This document shows, piece after piece, positions 1 through 8,463 of a stretch of DNA of 64,000 nucleotides. The first letter of the stretch is position 1. The number at the start of each line of letters is the position of its first letter. The stretch is from contig NZ_AEUZ02000001.1 of the NCBI RefSeq assembly GCF_000188055.2, positions 1,998,001 to 2,062,000 of the forward strand, read 5' to 3'. The translations under genes were made by a program, and so were the position numbers. Origin of the DNA: Streptococcus urinalis 2285-97. GTDB lineage: Bacteria > Bacillota > Bacilli > Lactobacillales > Streptococcaceae. Under the pieces are notes generated by a model. The model was not told the origin of the DNA, did no database searches, and saw only the letters and a list, made by a program, of their open reading frames with translations.

Positions 1-1
1 T

Positions 2-562
2 TTACTTAATTATTACGTTCAGAAGCGACCAAATACAAAACTTCAAATTGACACATTAAAAATGGTTGATTGTCATATTGGATGGAGCAGTATTGTAAGT
101 CTTGTAAAAAATGATTTTGATTACTTCAAAAATTATTTAATTATTTTTGATACAGATTTAAATAATGATGATAACTATAGAAATTTAGAAAAAAGTTTCC
201 GCGGTACCCCTTTTAAAATAGATGAAAATTACTATGTCTTACCAGCGCCAAAATCTCTAAAAAATTACAATATTGAAAAAATAATGTGGGAATATATATC
301 TAATTTAGAAGCTGACCATTTATTCTTCAAATCAGATTTTGCATTAAAATTTCCTATACATAAAGGTATGGTATTAGAAAACGGTCCATTTTCTGGAGAT
401 TTCGACGAATATACTAATGAATCAAAAAAAATAAAAGAATGGTTTAAAAATTATAGGTGGATTTGTGATGAAGCAATTTATTACTACTTTTCAGATAATG
501 AAGAAGTTATTTTACCTTTCGCTTCAAAAATTGAAAAATTTTACAGAAAATCAATAATATAA
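2..562 (+). CDS. AAA/OLD-like ATPase, C-terminal fragment (5' end outside window)
   Basis: The reading frame is open from base 2 to the stop at 562, so the start lies upstream and the ATG at 62 is internal. The visible 186 residues include a hydrophobic strand followed by acidic residues (LIIFDTD) and a C-terminal cysteine/aromatic segment. This resembles the TOPRIM-like C-terminal half of OLD-type or retron-type ATPases, but the Walker motifs would be outside the window, so the family is an inference. The gene lies 56 bp upstream of a DNA adenine methylase on the same strand. ATPase-methylase pairs of this kind are common in streptococcal integrative elements and often belong to phage-defence modules. 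Very A+T-rich codon use supports acquired DNA. Confidence 0.5.
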   Translation, partial: LLNYYVQKRPNTKLQIDTLKMVDCHIGWSSIVSLVKNDFDYFKNYLIIFDTDLNNDDNYRNLEKSFRGTPFKIDENYYVLPAPKSLKNYNIEKIMWEYISNLEADHLFFKSDFALKFPIHKGMVLENGPFSGDFDEYTNESKKIKEWFKNYRWICDEAIYYYFSDNEEVILPFASKIEKFYRKSII

Positions 563-618
563 TAATTCTGGCCATAATTAATTAAATGTTATATCATAAG
601 TGAAAGGAGGTAAGCCAA

Positions 619-1476
619 TTGAAAAATATAAGCCCGTTGAGATACCCTGGAGGTAAGTCTCAAGTTTATGATTTTGTTAAAGAACTTGTTAACCTTAATG
701 AAACAACTACATATATTGAGCCTTATATGGGTGGTATGGGAATTGCTTTAAGGCTACTTGTCAATCAAGATGTAAAGCAAATTATGGTTAATGATTATGA
801 TAAATCGATATATGCTTTCTGGTACTCAGTATTAAATCATACAGATCAACTTATTAATAAAATAGAATCGACTCCGATTACAATTGAAGTATGGAAAAAA
901 CAAAGAGAGATTCAACAGAACAAAGATACAATCCATGATTTATTAACACTTGGTTTCTCAACATTATTCCTTAATAGAACAAACCGTTCTGGAATAATCA
1001 AAGCTGGTGTTATTGGTGGCTTAAAACAAGATGGAAACTATAAATTAGATTGCCGTTTCAACAAAGAAAAAACCATAAAGAAAATAAAATTAATAGCCTC
1101 TTATAAAAAACAAATTAAACTTTATAATATGGATGCTGAAAAGTTCATTCGTTTAAATATCACCAAAACAAAAAAATCTTTCACTTTTTTTGACCCTCCG
1201 TACTACTCAAAAGGTCCAGGACTATATACAAACTTTTACAATCATCAAAATCATCTAAGTTTATCCAACACAATTAAGAATTATATGTCAAATAAAAATT
1301 GGATTCTCACGTATGATTTATCTGAAGAAATTTTTCAAATGTATAAAGAATTTAAGTATGAAAAATATTACCTGAACTATTCAGTAACAAAACCAAGTAA
1401 AGGAATAGAGTATATTTTCTACTCTAATGGATTAACAGTCCCAGAAAATACAATAAATATAAAAAAAGCAAATTAA
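619..1476 (+). CDS. DNA adenine methylase (Dam/D12 class)
   Basis: A 285-residue N6-adenine DNA methyltransferase. Residues 6-15 (PLRYPGGKSQ) are the AdoMet-binding motif typical of the D12/Dam class, and residues around 192-197 (FDPPYYS) are the catalytic DPPY motif. The length is normal for the family. It starts with TTG at 619, chosen because a strong AAAGGAGG ribosome binding site lies 8 bp upstream. It probably methylates a short palindromic site such as GATC, although specificity cannot be read from sequence. It follows a fragmentary AAA ATPase gene and precedes the element's serine integrase. It could be a defence-associated or element-maintenance methylase rather than a housekeeping Dam. 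Confidence 0.88.
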   Translation: MKNISPLRYPGGKSQVYDFVKELVNLNETTTYIEPYMGGMGIALRLLVNQDVKQIMVNDYDKSIYAFWYSVLNHTDQLINKIESTPITIEVWKKQREIQQNKDTIHDLLTLGFSTLFLNRTNRSGIIKAGVIGGLKQDGNYKLDCRFNKEKTIKKIKLIASYKKQIKLYNMDAEKFIRLNITKTKKSFTFFDPPYYSKGPGLYTNFYNHQNHLSLSNTIKNYMSNKNWILTYDLSEEIFQMYKEFKYEKYYLNYSVTKPSKGIEYIFYSNGLTVPENTINIKKAN

Positions 1477-1566
1477 AAAAGACCTACACAGCGCCGGCAA
1501 GCAAACGTGTAGGTCAAGTTGGCAATAGTAAAAACCTTACTTTTCGTAGGTCTTTTTACTATTGCC
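1476..1566 (+). terminator. Compound hairpin between methylase and integrase
   Basis: Two hairpins follow the methylase stop. GACCTACAC (1481-1489) pairs with GTGTAGGTC (1507-1515). GGCAATAGTAAAAACCT (1521-1537) pairs with the complementary arm at 1548-1566, followed by T-rich sequence. The first arm could instead pair with GTAGGTC at 1546-1552, giving an alternative terminator with flanking A and T tracts. Confidence 0.6.
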
Positions 1567-1596
1567 ATTTTAACATAAAAGCGAGGTATAAATCAA

Positions 1597-3015
1597 ATGG
1601 CAAAAGTAGCTATATACGCTAGAGTATCAACGTTAAACCAAGCAGATGAAGGATACTCTATTCAAGGACAGGTTGAAAGTTTAACGAAATACTGCGAGGC
1701 TATGAGTTGGACTATACACGACACTTATATTGATGCTGGTTTTTCAGGCGGCAAACTCGAACGACCAGAAATAAATAGACTGATCAATGATGTTAAACTT
1801 AAAAAATTTGATACTGTGCTAGTTTATAAATTAGATCGTTTATCCAGGAATGTTAAGGATACATTGTTCTTAGTGAAAGAAATTTTTACTGATAATGATA
1901 TCCATTTTGTGAGTTTAAAGGAAAACATAGACACATCAAGTGCTATGGGTAGTCTATTTTTAACTTTACTTTCAGCAATTGCGGAATTTGAACGAGAGCA
2001 AATTAAAGAAAGAATGATGTTTGGTAAACTAGGCCGGGCAAAGTCTGGGAAGACGATGTCATGGACCACTAGTCCATATGGATATACTTATGATAAAGAA
2101 CAAGGTAAATTAATTGCTATACCATCACAAGCGATTGTTGTAAAAAAACTTTTTGACTATTACATCAGTGGAATGTCCATAGCAAATATGTTAAGAAAAA
2201 TGAACGCTGAAGAACAGATTGGAAGAACTGCAGAATGGTCTATAAATGCTATGAAAAATATTCTTCGAAATGAAGTTTACTATGGAATGGTTAAATATAG
2301 AGGTCAACTATTCAAAGGGGAACATGAACCATTTATTTCAAAAAAAACTTTTGAACTCGCACAAATTGAAAGAGAAAGAAGAAAACAATATTTTTCGAAA
2401 AAATTTAAAAATACAAGTCCGTTCAAAGCTAAATACATGTTATCTGGCTTGCTTAGATGCGGTTGTTGTAGTCAACCACTTATTAGTAATGTTCAAAGAA
2501 AAAGTGCTAACGGTAGAACTAATATTTTTTATCAATGTAAAGAAAGGTACAATAAAGATTTATCTAAAAGATGTACTGAATCTGGCCGTTTTAGAAAAGA
2601 AATATTAGAAGAATTTGTAATCAATGAATTATCAAAAATAAAGATTAATAACAAATATGTTGAAAATTTTTCTAAAGATGAACCTAAAATTGATATCAAC
2701 AATCTAAAAAAAGAAATTAATTCAATCGAGCAAAAACTAGAGAAAGTTTCAGAATTATACATTGATGGAATTGTTACTAGAGATATTTTAATAAAAAAGA
2801 GCGAGAAATTAATAAAACAAAAAGAGTTTGTTCAAAAACAAATTGATGAAATGGATACAGTTTCTGAGAAAGATAAAATGAATATAATTAAAAAGACCAT
2901 CGATAGATGGAATCCTGAAAAAACATCTTATGAAGATACAACGCTGCTTGTCAGAAAGCTTGTTAAATACATTGTCGTCGATGAAGAAAGAATTGATATA
3001 TTTTTGAATTTTTAA
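1597..3015 (+). CDS. Large serine recombinase (site-specific integrase)
   Basis: A 472-residue integrase that would catalyse attP x attB recombination through a 5'-phosphoserine intermediate. The N-terminal resolvase domain (about 1-140) has the catalytic serine at residue 11 (YARVSTLNQ) and the downstream arginines of the family (KLDRLSRN). A recombinase domain follows, then a zinc ribbon (LRCGCCSQPL ... CTESG, about 285-330) and a lysine-rich coiled-coil region (about 360-430), as in Tn5397/phiC31-type integrases. The ATG at 1597 has an upstream GCGAGG site. The gene ends 17 bp before the ssbB junction, so this enzyme very probably inserted the element into ssbB. No directionality factor is visible. 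Confidence 0.93.
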   Translation: MAKVAIYARVSTLNQADEGYSIQGQVESLTKYCEAMSWTIHDTYIDAGFSGGKLERPEINRLINDVKLKKFDTVLVYKLDRLSRNVKDTLFLVKEIFTDNDIHFVSLKENIDTSSAMGSLFLTLLSAIAEFEREQIKERMMFGKLGRAKSGKTMSWTTSPYGYTYDKEQGKLIAIPSQAIVVKKLFDYYISGMSIANMLRKMNAEEQIGRTAEWSINAMKNILRNEVYYGMVKYRGQLFKGEHEPFISKKTFELAQIERERRKQYFSKKFKNTSPFKAKYMLSGLLRCGCCSQPLISNVQRKSANGRTNIFYQCKERYNKDLSKRCTESGRFRKEILEEFVINELSKIKINNKYVENFSKDEPKIDINNLKKEINSIEQKLEKVSELYIDGIVTRDILIKKSEKLIKQKEFVQKQIDEMDTVSEKDKMNIIKKTIDRWNPEKTSYEDTTLLVRKLVKYIVVDEERIDIFLNF

Positions 3016-3032
3016 ATGTATCAAGTGAACAC

Positions 3033-3056
3033 TATTAATATGACTTTGTTATACAT
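3033..3056 (-). pseudogene. ssbB: ssbB 5' stub (competence-induced ssDNA-binding protein), interrupted
   Basis: On the minus strand a GGAGG site at 3061-3067 precedes an ATG at 3056 that encodes MYNKVILI, the invariant start of streptococcal SsbB. After eight codons the match stops and the frame reads VFT then a stop in element DNA. In other streptococci ssbB follows ytpR, exactly the order here. SsbB stores and protects incoming single strands during transformation. The insertion should abolish it unless the element excises. Confidence 0.85.
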
Positions 3057-3076
3057 GTTTTTCCTCCCTATAGTAT

Positions 3077-3084
3077 TATTCGAA
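3077..3084 (-). promoter_or_regulatory. CIN box (ComX/SigX site) of interrupted ssbB
   Basis: TTCGAATA on the minus strand, one base from the consensus TACGAATA, lies 20 bp before the ssbB start and is preceded by a T-rich tract. The same octamer precedes comYA at 17381-17388, which supports both calls. Confidence 0.75.
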
Positions 3085-3093
3085 AAAGGCAAT

Positions 3094-3121
3094 AAAAAAA
3101 AGACTAAAATTAGTCTTTTTT
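3094..3121 (-). terminator. Terminator of ytpR
   Basis: A/T-flanked hairpin with stem AAAGACTA/TAGTCTTT overlapping the ytpR stop codon. The T tract on the minus strand ends the transcript just before the ssbB promoter. Confidence 0.75.
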
Positions 3122-3743
3122 AATGCCAATGTTTTGAGACATCAAATGCATCACCAACAATAGCATCCTCACTTAGTTCAATAATACCACGTTTTTGCGG
3201 AGCATTAGGTAAATCTAATTCTCTAGGAGAACACATCATACCAAAGCTGTCTTGGCCTCTTAGTTTACCCTGAAATATAAGTGCCCCACTAGGCATCATT
3301 GCACCAGGCAATGCGACAATTGTCTTTAATCCAACTTTAGCATTTGGAGCACCAGCAACAATTTGAACCGTTTTATCATTTCCTATTTTTACTTGACAGA
3401 TATTAAGATGGTCACTATCTGGATGAGAAACTATATCAACAATCTGACCAACAACAAAAACAGGCTCTTGAGTTGCCTCTAATTTTTCACTAAACCCTTC
3501 TTTTTCAAATTCATTATTTAATAGATCAATATCAGACTGGCTTAAGAAAACTTGACCATTTCCACTGATAGAAATCAAGCTTGATACATCAAAAATATTC
3601 CAAGCAAGTGTTTTTTTATTTTCAATAGAATAAACACGTGCTATTTTACCTTTTCGTTCCACCTGACGCTTGATATCTTTGGTATCCTCAAGGATGACCA
3701 TTAAAATATCACCGACTTGTTCTTTATTATATGCAAAAATCAT
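3120..3743 (-). CDS. ytpR: YtpR family tRNA-binding protein
   Basis: A 207-residue cytosolic protein. The N-terminal half (about 1-90) matches the DUF4479 region, and the C-terminal half (about 95-200) is an EMAP/Arc1p-type OB-fold tRNA-binding domain with VGQIVDIVSHPDSDHLNICQVKIG and an IVAGAPN segment, as in the N-terminus of PheT. It has no synthetase catalytic domain. Its role is unclear; it may bind tRNA or structured RNA. It is the last gene of a run with a thioredoxin and a DUF4651 gene, with 13 bp to the thioredoxin gene. In streptococci the next gene is ssbB, which is disrupted here. Confidence 0.88.
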   Translation of the reverse strand: MIFAYNKEQVGDILMVILEDTKDIKRQVERKGKIARVYSIENKKTLAWNIFDVSSLISISGNGQVFLSQSDIDLLNNEFEKEGFSEKLEATQEPVFVVGQIVDIVSHPDSDHLNICQVKIGNDKTVQIVAGAPNAKVGLKTIVALPGAMMPSGALIFQGKLRGQDSFGMMCSPRELDLPNAPQKRGIIELSEDAIVGDAFDVSKHWH

Positions 3744-3756
3744 TCTTTTTCCTTTT

Positions 3757-4071
3757 CTAAAATTGATCTAAAAATGCTGTTATTTCAGATTTTGTTTTTC
3801 GTAACTTACTCACAAAACGACCTAACTCTTTGCCATCTTCAATAACGACAAAACTTGGAATCCCAAAAATATCCCATTTTTGAGCAATTGCCATATAGTC
3901 ATCACGATCTACACGAATAAAGGTTAAATCTTTATATTGTTCTTCGATTTCTGGTAAAGCTAGGTAAATATACTGACAGTCTGGACACCAATCTGCTGTA
4001 AAAAAGAGTACTTTTTTCCCATTTTCTTCTATGAGACTTGCTAACTCTTCGTAAGACTTTGGTGTTTGCAT
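3757..4071 (-). CDS. Thioredoxin-like protein (YtpP type)
   Basis: A 104-residue thioredoxin-fold protein with the redox motif WCPDC at about residues 28-32 (FFTADWCPDCQ) and the cis-proline loop GIPSFV. The full length equals a single thioredoxin domain. The proline-aspartate pair between the cysteines differs from classical WCGPC, which fits the YtpP branch. It probably reduces cytosolic disulfides. Its start codon touches the end of the upstream DUF4651 gene and it lies 13 bp from ytpR, so the three are probably co-transcribed. Confidence 0.9.
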   Translation of the reverse strand: MQTPKSYEELASLIEENGKKVLFFTADWCPDCQYIYLALPEIEEQYKDLTFIRVDRDDYMAIAQKWDIFGIPSFVVIEDGKELGRFVSKLRKTKSEITAFLDQF

Positions 4072-4367
4072 TACTTAACCTCCCTATAAGCTATTGCTTT
4101 ATTTTTAAATGTAAATTCGTATTCTTTTCCATTAGACATAATAACGCCACCAGTTATCATTTCTTTATTTGAGGAATAGCTATTTAAAAAAAGCACCTCA
4201 ATAGTTCCTAATTCTTCAAAAAAAGATCGGATTTGTGCCGTAACTTTGTTTCTCTTTTTCTGATTATATTCATCTTTAAGGGTTAGAGTTAGGAGAAAGC
4301 TTCCAGCTAAGCCAACTAGTGTTAAGCTTGTTCCTAGAATTTTCATTTTGTTTTTCATATTCTTCAT
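4071..4367 (-). CDS. DUF4651 family small membrane-anchored protein
   Basis: A protein of about 98 residues with one N-terminal hydrophobic segment (LGTSLTLVGLAGSFLLTLTL) and a short extracellular or cytosolic domain containing GGVIMSNGKEYEF, typical of the streptococcal DUF4651 family. No function is known. The frame extends upstream to 4418, but that extension overlaps the pepA promoter region, so the ATG at 4367 or the next in-frame ATG nine bases later is more likely. It leads the thioredoxin-ytpR gene run and is divergent from pepA. Confidence 0.65.
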   Translation of the reverse strand: MKNMKNKMKILGTSLTLVGLAGSFLLTLTLKDEYNQKKRNKVTAQIRSFFEELGTIEVLFLNSYSSNKEMITGGVIMSNGKEYEFTFKNKAIAYREVK

Positions 4368-4468
4368 TTTACCATAAAACGTGATAAAATAGAATGGAAT
4401 AGTCATCAGCAGAATCAAATCTACTATGACATTGATGCGTTACTTTATAAGATAATTGGAGGAAAAAA

Positions 4469-5536
4469 ATGGTAGAACTATTTGAAAAGATTAAAGCAGT
4501 GACAGAACTTGATGGAATTGCGGGTCACGAGCATGCTGTACGCCACTACTTGCGTCAAAAAATGGAACCTTTGGTAGATCGTGTTGAAACAGATGGTCTT
4601 GGTGGTATTTTTGGAATCAAAGAAAGTCAAGTTGAAAATGCACCACGTATCCTTGTGGCTGCCCATATGGACGAAGTTGGCTTCATGATTAGTGAAATTC
4701 TTGACAATGGTACTTTTAAAACTGTTGGTATTGGTGGATGGAATCCATTGGTAGTCAGCTCACAAAGATTTACCCTTTATACTCAAGATGGAAAAGCAAT
4801 CCCTATTATATCTGGTTCTGTACCTCCTCATTTTTTAAGAGGTAATCAAAGCTCTCCTTCACTACCATCTGTCTCAGATATCATTTTTGATGGTGGCTTT
4901 ACTAATAAAATGGAAGCAGAACAGTTTGGCATTCATCCAGGTGATATTATTGTTCCTGAATCAAAAGCTATTTTAACAGCAAATCAAAAAAATGTTATCT
5001 CAAAAGCCTGGGACAATCGTTACGGTGTGCTCATGATATCTGAGTTATTAGAAGGTGTCAAAAATCAATCTTTGAAAAATACCCTCATTGCAGGTGCCAA
5101 TGTTCAAGAAGAAGTAGGGTTACGTGGAGCTCATGTTTCTACTACAAAATTTGATCCCGAACTTTTCTTTGCTGTTGACTGTTCTCCCGCAGGAGATGTC
5201 TATGGGGATCAAGGTAAAATAGGAGATGGTACTTTACTTCGTTTCTACGACCCCGGTCACATTATGTTAAAGGATATGAAAGACTTTCTATTAACAACTG
5301 CCGAAGAAGCTGGCATTAAATACCAATACTATTGTGCTAAAGGTGGAACAGATGCCGGAGCAGCTCACTTAAAAAATAGTGGTATTCCGTCAACTACTAT
5401 TGGTGTTTGTGCTCGTTATATTCACTCTCATCAAACGCTTTATGCAATGGATGACTTCTTGGAAGCACAGGCATTCTTACAAGCAATTGTAAAAAAATTG
5501 GATCGAGCCACAGTTGACACAATTAAAGGATATTAA
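4469..5536 (+). CDS. pepA: Glutamyl aminopeptidase (M42 family)
   Basis: A 355-residue cytosolic metallo-aminopeptidase that removes N-terminal Glu/Asp from peptides. Visible M42 features include AAHMDEVGFMI (metal ligands His/Asp, about residue 66), WDNRYGV, the catalytic glutamates in GANVQEEVGLRGA (about 215), and GGTDAGAAH near the C-terminus with the last ligand in IGVCARYIHSHQTL. A GGAGG site precedes the ATG. The stop is one base from proC, so peptide breakdown and proline synthesis genes are co-transcribed here. Confidence 0.95.
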   Translation: MVELFEKIKAVTELDGIAGHEHAVRHYLRQKMEPLVDRVETDGLGGIFGIKESQVENAPRILVAAHMDEVGFMISEILDNGTFKTVGIGGWNPLVVSSQRFTLYTQDGKAIPIISGSVPPHFLRGNQSSPSLPSVSDIIFDGGFTNKMEAEQFGIHPGDIIVPESKAILTANQKNVISKAWDNRYGVLMISELLEGVKNQSLKNTLIAGANVQEEVGLRGAHVSTTKFDPELFFAVDCSPAGDVYGDQGKIGDGTLLRFYDPGHIMLKDMKDFLLTTAEEAGIKYQYYCAKGGTDAGAAHLKNSGIPSTTIGVCARYIHSHQTLYAMDDFLEAQAFLQAIVKKLDRATVDTIKGY

Positions 5537-5537
5537 A

Positions 5538-6308
5538 ATGAAAATTGGATTTATTGGTGTTGGAAAAATGGCTAGTGCCATTATAAATGCGATAAAAGAA
5601 ACTGATACTAGTATTATTATTTCAGGTTCAAGCCTTGAAAGATCTATTGAAATTGCTAAAAAGCTTGGTGTAGACTACGCAAAATCTCATCAAGAATTAA
5701 TAGATCAAGTTGATTTAGTAGTTCTGGGAGTTAAACCTCAAAAGTTTCCTTCTGTTTTAAATGGTCTTATTTTCAAGCAAGCAATCATGTCAATGGCTGC
5801 TGGTATCACTTTAGAAAAACTCCAACAATTAACTGATGACAAATTACCGCTTATTAGAATAATGCCTAATATGAATGCGATAATTAGAGAGAGCACTACA
5901 GCTATCACTTTTAATGAAAAGGCCTCCGACAAATGGAAAGGATACTGCCTTCAATTAACAAATCAATTTGGAAAAACTTATGAAATTGAGGAAAAAGACT
6001 TTGATACTTTTACAGCATTAGCTGGATCTAGTCCTGCCTTTATTTACCAATTTATAGAAGCTATGGCTAAAGCTGGTGTGAATAATGGTATTTCTAAAGA
6101 TAAAGCATTAGAAATTGTAGAACAGACTGTGATGGCAAGTGCTCTCAACCTACAAGAAACTAATTCCAATCCTAATGACCTCATAGATGCAATTTGTAGT
6201 CCTGGTGGAACAACCATTGCAGGCTTAATGGATCTTGAAAAAAATCACTTTACTCACACAATCAGCTCTGCTATTGACCAAACAATAACTAAAGCCAAAA
6301 GACTTTGA
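5538..6308 (+). CDS. proC: Pyrroline-5-carboxylate reductase
   Basis: A 256-residue NAD(P)H-dependent enzyme that makes proline from pyrroline-5-carboxylate. The N-terminal Rossmann motif is IGFIGVGKMASAI (residues 3-15), and the conserved C-terminal signature is LIDAICSPGGTTIAGL with SSPAF upstream. The open frame reaches 24 bp further upstream inside pepA, but the ATG at 5538 gives the standard start MKIGFIG. It directly follows pepA and ends in a strong terminator. Confidence 0.95.
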   Translation: MKIGFIGVGKMASAIINAIKETDTSIIISGSSLERSIEIAKKLGVDYAKSHQELIDQVDLVVLGVKPQKFPSVLNGLIFKQAIMSMAAGITLEKLQQLTDDKLPLIRIMPNMNAIIRESTTAITFNEKASDKWKGYCLQLTNQFGKTYEIEEKDFDTFTALAGSSPAFIYQFIEAMAKAGVNNGISKDKALEIVEQTVMASALNLQETNSNPNDLIDAICSPGGTTIAGLMDLEKNHFTHTISSAIDQTITKAKRL

Positions 6309-6326
6309 CAGTGTCAAAGTCTTTTT
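6297..6326 (+). terminator. Terminator of pepA-proC
   Basis: Long perfect stem AAAGACTTTGACA/TGTCAAAGTCTTT with a T tract, overlapping the end of proC. The symmetrical A and T tracts could also stop the convergent protease transcript. Confidence 0.85.
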
Positions 6327-6340
6327 ATCTTAATGTTACA

Positions 6341-7003
6341 TTACATCAATAATACCAATGCTGCAAAGGCAACAAGATTATTAAGAAAATGAGCTGCCAT
6401 AGCATTTTCAAGATGATCCGTTTTATAGTAAATAAGGGCGAAGACAGCACCCATACCAGCATAGATAATAAATGCACCTAAACTTGTTACACCATGTGCT
6501 AGTCCAAAAAGTATTGATCCTACCACTAGTCCTATTTTAAAATGATTTTTAAATAACATCTTTGGAATGATACCGCGAAACATAATTTCTTCCATAATGG
6601 GTGCCCCAAAAACAGCAAATAAAATCATATTTACTAGAGGGATACGTTGCGTTAAGTTCATCAGTGTATCCTGATTGTTCAATTGTTGATTACCTTCTAA
6701 AGACATCACCATCAAACCTAAGACATTGATAAGTCTAACCACGACAAAAGCAACTAATGCAATTAAAATCATCTTACCTATTGGTACCTTTTGTGTAAAT
6801 GCTATCTTATTACGTCTAGCAATATAAATAAAAAGTGCAATGCAAAAGAGTTGGAGCAGATCAACTGCCACAGATTCAATTGGGGTTACATTCCCTTTTT
6901 TGGCGAGTAGTGCTGCTAATATAATTGGACCTTGATTTAGTACAAAAAGTCCAATTAACAATAGAATAATTAATGATTTTTCCTTAATAACTTTCCAAGT
7001 CAT
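6341..7003 (-). CDS. CPBP family intramembrane metalloprotease
   Basis: A 220-residue polytopic membrane protein with about six hydrophobic segments. The Abi/CPBP signature is present: EEIMFRG (motif 1, about residue 137), GLAHG (motif 2) and AHFLNN (motif 3), which carry the catalytic Glu and His residues. The family includes CAAX-type proteases and bacteriocin self-immunity proteins. No bacteriocin gene is visible nearby, so the substrate is unknown. A GGGAG site precedes the ATG. Confidence 0.88.
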   Translation of the reverse strand: MTWKVIKEKSLIILLLIGLFVLNQGPIILAALLAKKGNVTPIESVAVDLLQLFCIALFIYIARRNKIAFTQKVPIGKMILIALVAFVVVRLINVLGLMVMSLEGNQQLNNQDTLMNLTQRIPLVNMILFAVFGAPIMEEIMFRGIIPKMLFKNHFKIGLVVGSILFGLAHGVTSLGAFIIYAGMGAVFALIYYKTDHLENAMAAHFLNNLVAFAALVLLM

Positions 7004-7081
7004 AAATCTAGTTTTTTCTCCCTTATTTATTAAGTGTTTAATTAAAAGTATAGGTTACTTAGCCTAAAATAGCAAGTAAAC

Positions 7082-7109
7082 AAAAAAGCTTTAATAATAA
7101 AGCTTTTTT
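7082..7109 (-). terminator. Terminator of downstream ackA copy
   Basis: Stem AAAAAAGCTTTA/TAAAGCTTTTTT immediately after the stop codon of the ackA copy at 7108. Confidence 0.8.
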
Positions 7110-8295
7110 ATTTTAATCGTTCGACATCTCTGGCAATCATTAACTCTTCATCAGTTGGGATTACAAGAACTTTTATCAATGAATCTGGTGTAGAGATTTC
7201 CCCATGATAACCAAAAACATTTTTTTCAGGGTCTAATTTCATACCAAACCATGACATTGCCTCAATGACATCTTGACGCATTAAGTATCCATTTTCTCCC
7301 ATACCGGCAGTAAAGACAATTGCATCTGCACCATTTAGAACAGCTAGATATTGACCAATAAATTTCTTAATACGATCAATAAACATATTGTAAGCTAGTA
7401 CCGCATCTTTATTTTTTGCTTGCAACCCGTCTTCAATATCTCTCATATCACTTGAAATTTCTGACACACCGCCAAGTCCAGATTTTTTATTAAGCATATC
7501 AATAACATCAGCAGCATCATTTAATTCATCATCATTAGCAATCAGATAAGGAATAATTGCTGGATCAATATCTCCAGATCGTGTTCCCATCATCGGTCCA
7601 GCAAGTGGTGTAAAGCCCATAGAAGTATCAACTGATTCACCATGGTAATTCGCTGTAATAGATACCCCATTACCAATATGTGCTGTGATTAATTTTAACT
7701 GATCAAGTGGTTTTCCTAATAATTTTGCAGCTTCTTGGGCTACATATTGATGACTTGTTCCGTGTGCTCCGTATTTACGCACCTTTAGTTCATTATAATA
7801 TTTTCTTGGAATTGGATATAAATAAGTGTAATCTTTCATAGTCGTATGAAAAGCGGTATCAAAAACAGCAACACTAGTAACACCAGGTAACAATTCCATG
7901 AATGCACGAATTCCTGCAGCTGCACCAGGATTATGAAGTGGTGCGAGTGCCGATAGTTCTTCAATCAAGGCTAGCTCTTTTTCCCCAACAACTGTAGATT
8001 GGTTGAAATATTCTCCTCCAGCTACAATTCGATGACCAATCCCTGTGATTTCCTGGTAGGAATCAATAATATTAAGTCTTAGAAGATCATCTAATAAAAC
8101 TTTTACAGCCTTTGTATGATCAGGAATATCAACTGTTTGTGATTCTGATTGACCATTAAATTTAACGGTAGACTTTGATTGATGGAGACCAATTCTTTCG
8201 ATTAAGCCTTTTGCTAAAACTATTTCATCTGGCATTTGGTATAACTGCCATTTTAAACTTGAACTTCCTGCATTAATTGCAATTGTTTTTGACAT
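7108..8295 (-). CDS. ackA2: Acetate kinase, second copy
   Basis: A 395-residue acetate kinase (acetyl-P + ADP to acetate + ATP). It has the ASKHA-fold phosphate-binding start [15 protein letters not shown], the conserved [33 protein letters not shown] and GTRSGDIDP motifs, and FTAGMGENG near the end, so it should be active. It is clearly paralogous along its whole length to the next gene upstream (8464-9657), with divergence spread through the protein. The first codons, ribosome binding site and leader are identical in the two genes over 60 bp (8246-8305 and 9608-9667), a sign of recent duplication or gene conversion. Its promoter region carries a cre-like site. Confidence 0.93.
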   Translation of the reverse strand: MSKTIAINAGSSSLKWQLYQMPDEIVLAKGLIERIGLHQSKSTVKFNGQSESQTVDIPDHTKAVKVLLDDLLRLNIIDSYQEITGIGHRIVAGGEYFNQSTVVGEKELALIEELSALAPLHNPGAAAGIRAFMELLPGVTSVAVFDTAFHTTMKDYTYLYPIPRKYYNELKVRKYGAHGTSHQYVAQEAAKLLGKPLDQLKLITAHIGNGVSITANYHGESVDTSMGFTPLAGPMMGTRSGDIDPAIIPYLIANDDELNDAADVIDMLNKKSGLGGVSEISSDMRDIEDGLQAKNKDAVLAYNMFIDRIKKFIGQYLAVLNGADAIVFTAGMGENGYLMRQDVIEAMSWFGMKLDPEKNVFGYHGEISTPDSLIKVLVIPTDEELMIARDVERLK

Positions 8296-8309
8296 ATCTA
8301 ACCTCTTCT

Positions 8310-8323
8310 TGTAAACGTTTACT
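8310..8323 (-). promoter_or_regulatory. CcpA cre-like operator upstream of second ackA
   Basis: TGTAAACGTTTACT, a near-palindromic match to the catabolite response element. It lies about 20-35 bp downstream of a TATAAT -10 element (8342-8347, minus strand) and 15 bp before the start codon, a position expected to block transcription when CcpA binds. The other ackA gene has no such site. Confidence 0.75.
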
Positions 8324-8425
8324 TTTTTCAGTACGAGAATTATTATATCAAACTAAATTAAAAAAAGCACTATCCTTTTTAAGAATTTTTTTCAAATGTT
8401 AATATTTTTTCACTTTTAAAATAAG

Positions 8426-8450
8426 AAAAAAGGACACAATGCCCTTTTTT
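8426..8450 (-). terminator. Terminator of upstream ackA
   Basis: Hairpin with stem AAAAAAGG/CCTTTTTT between the two ackA genes, so each is probably its own transcription unit. Confidence 0.65.
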
Positions 8451-8463
8451 AAAAACGTTATTC

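Larger units (their letters stand above)
1..3032. mobile_element. Right end of an integrative element inserted in ssbB (partial)
   Basis: This segment holds a truncated ATPase gene, a DNA adenine methylase and a large serine integrase, then stops abruptly inside the 5' end of ssbB (first eight codons at 3033-3056, minus strand). The integrase stop codon lies 17 bp from the junction, the usual position of a serine integrase next to its attachment site. The other end of the element, and the rest of ssbB, should lie upstream of the window. Whether it is a prophage, an IME or an ICE cannot be told from this fragment. Confidence 0.75.

Noticed and set aside
1824..2762. Alternative ORFs inside the serine integrase gene on both strands
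   Set aside because: They lie wholly inside a well supported gene, lack ribosome binding sites and show no domain; they are shadows.
7108..8295. Second ackA as a pseudogene
   Set aside because: All kinase motifs and full length are intact and it has its own promoter and cre-like site.
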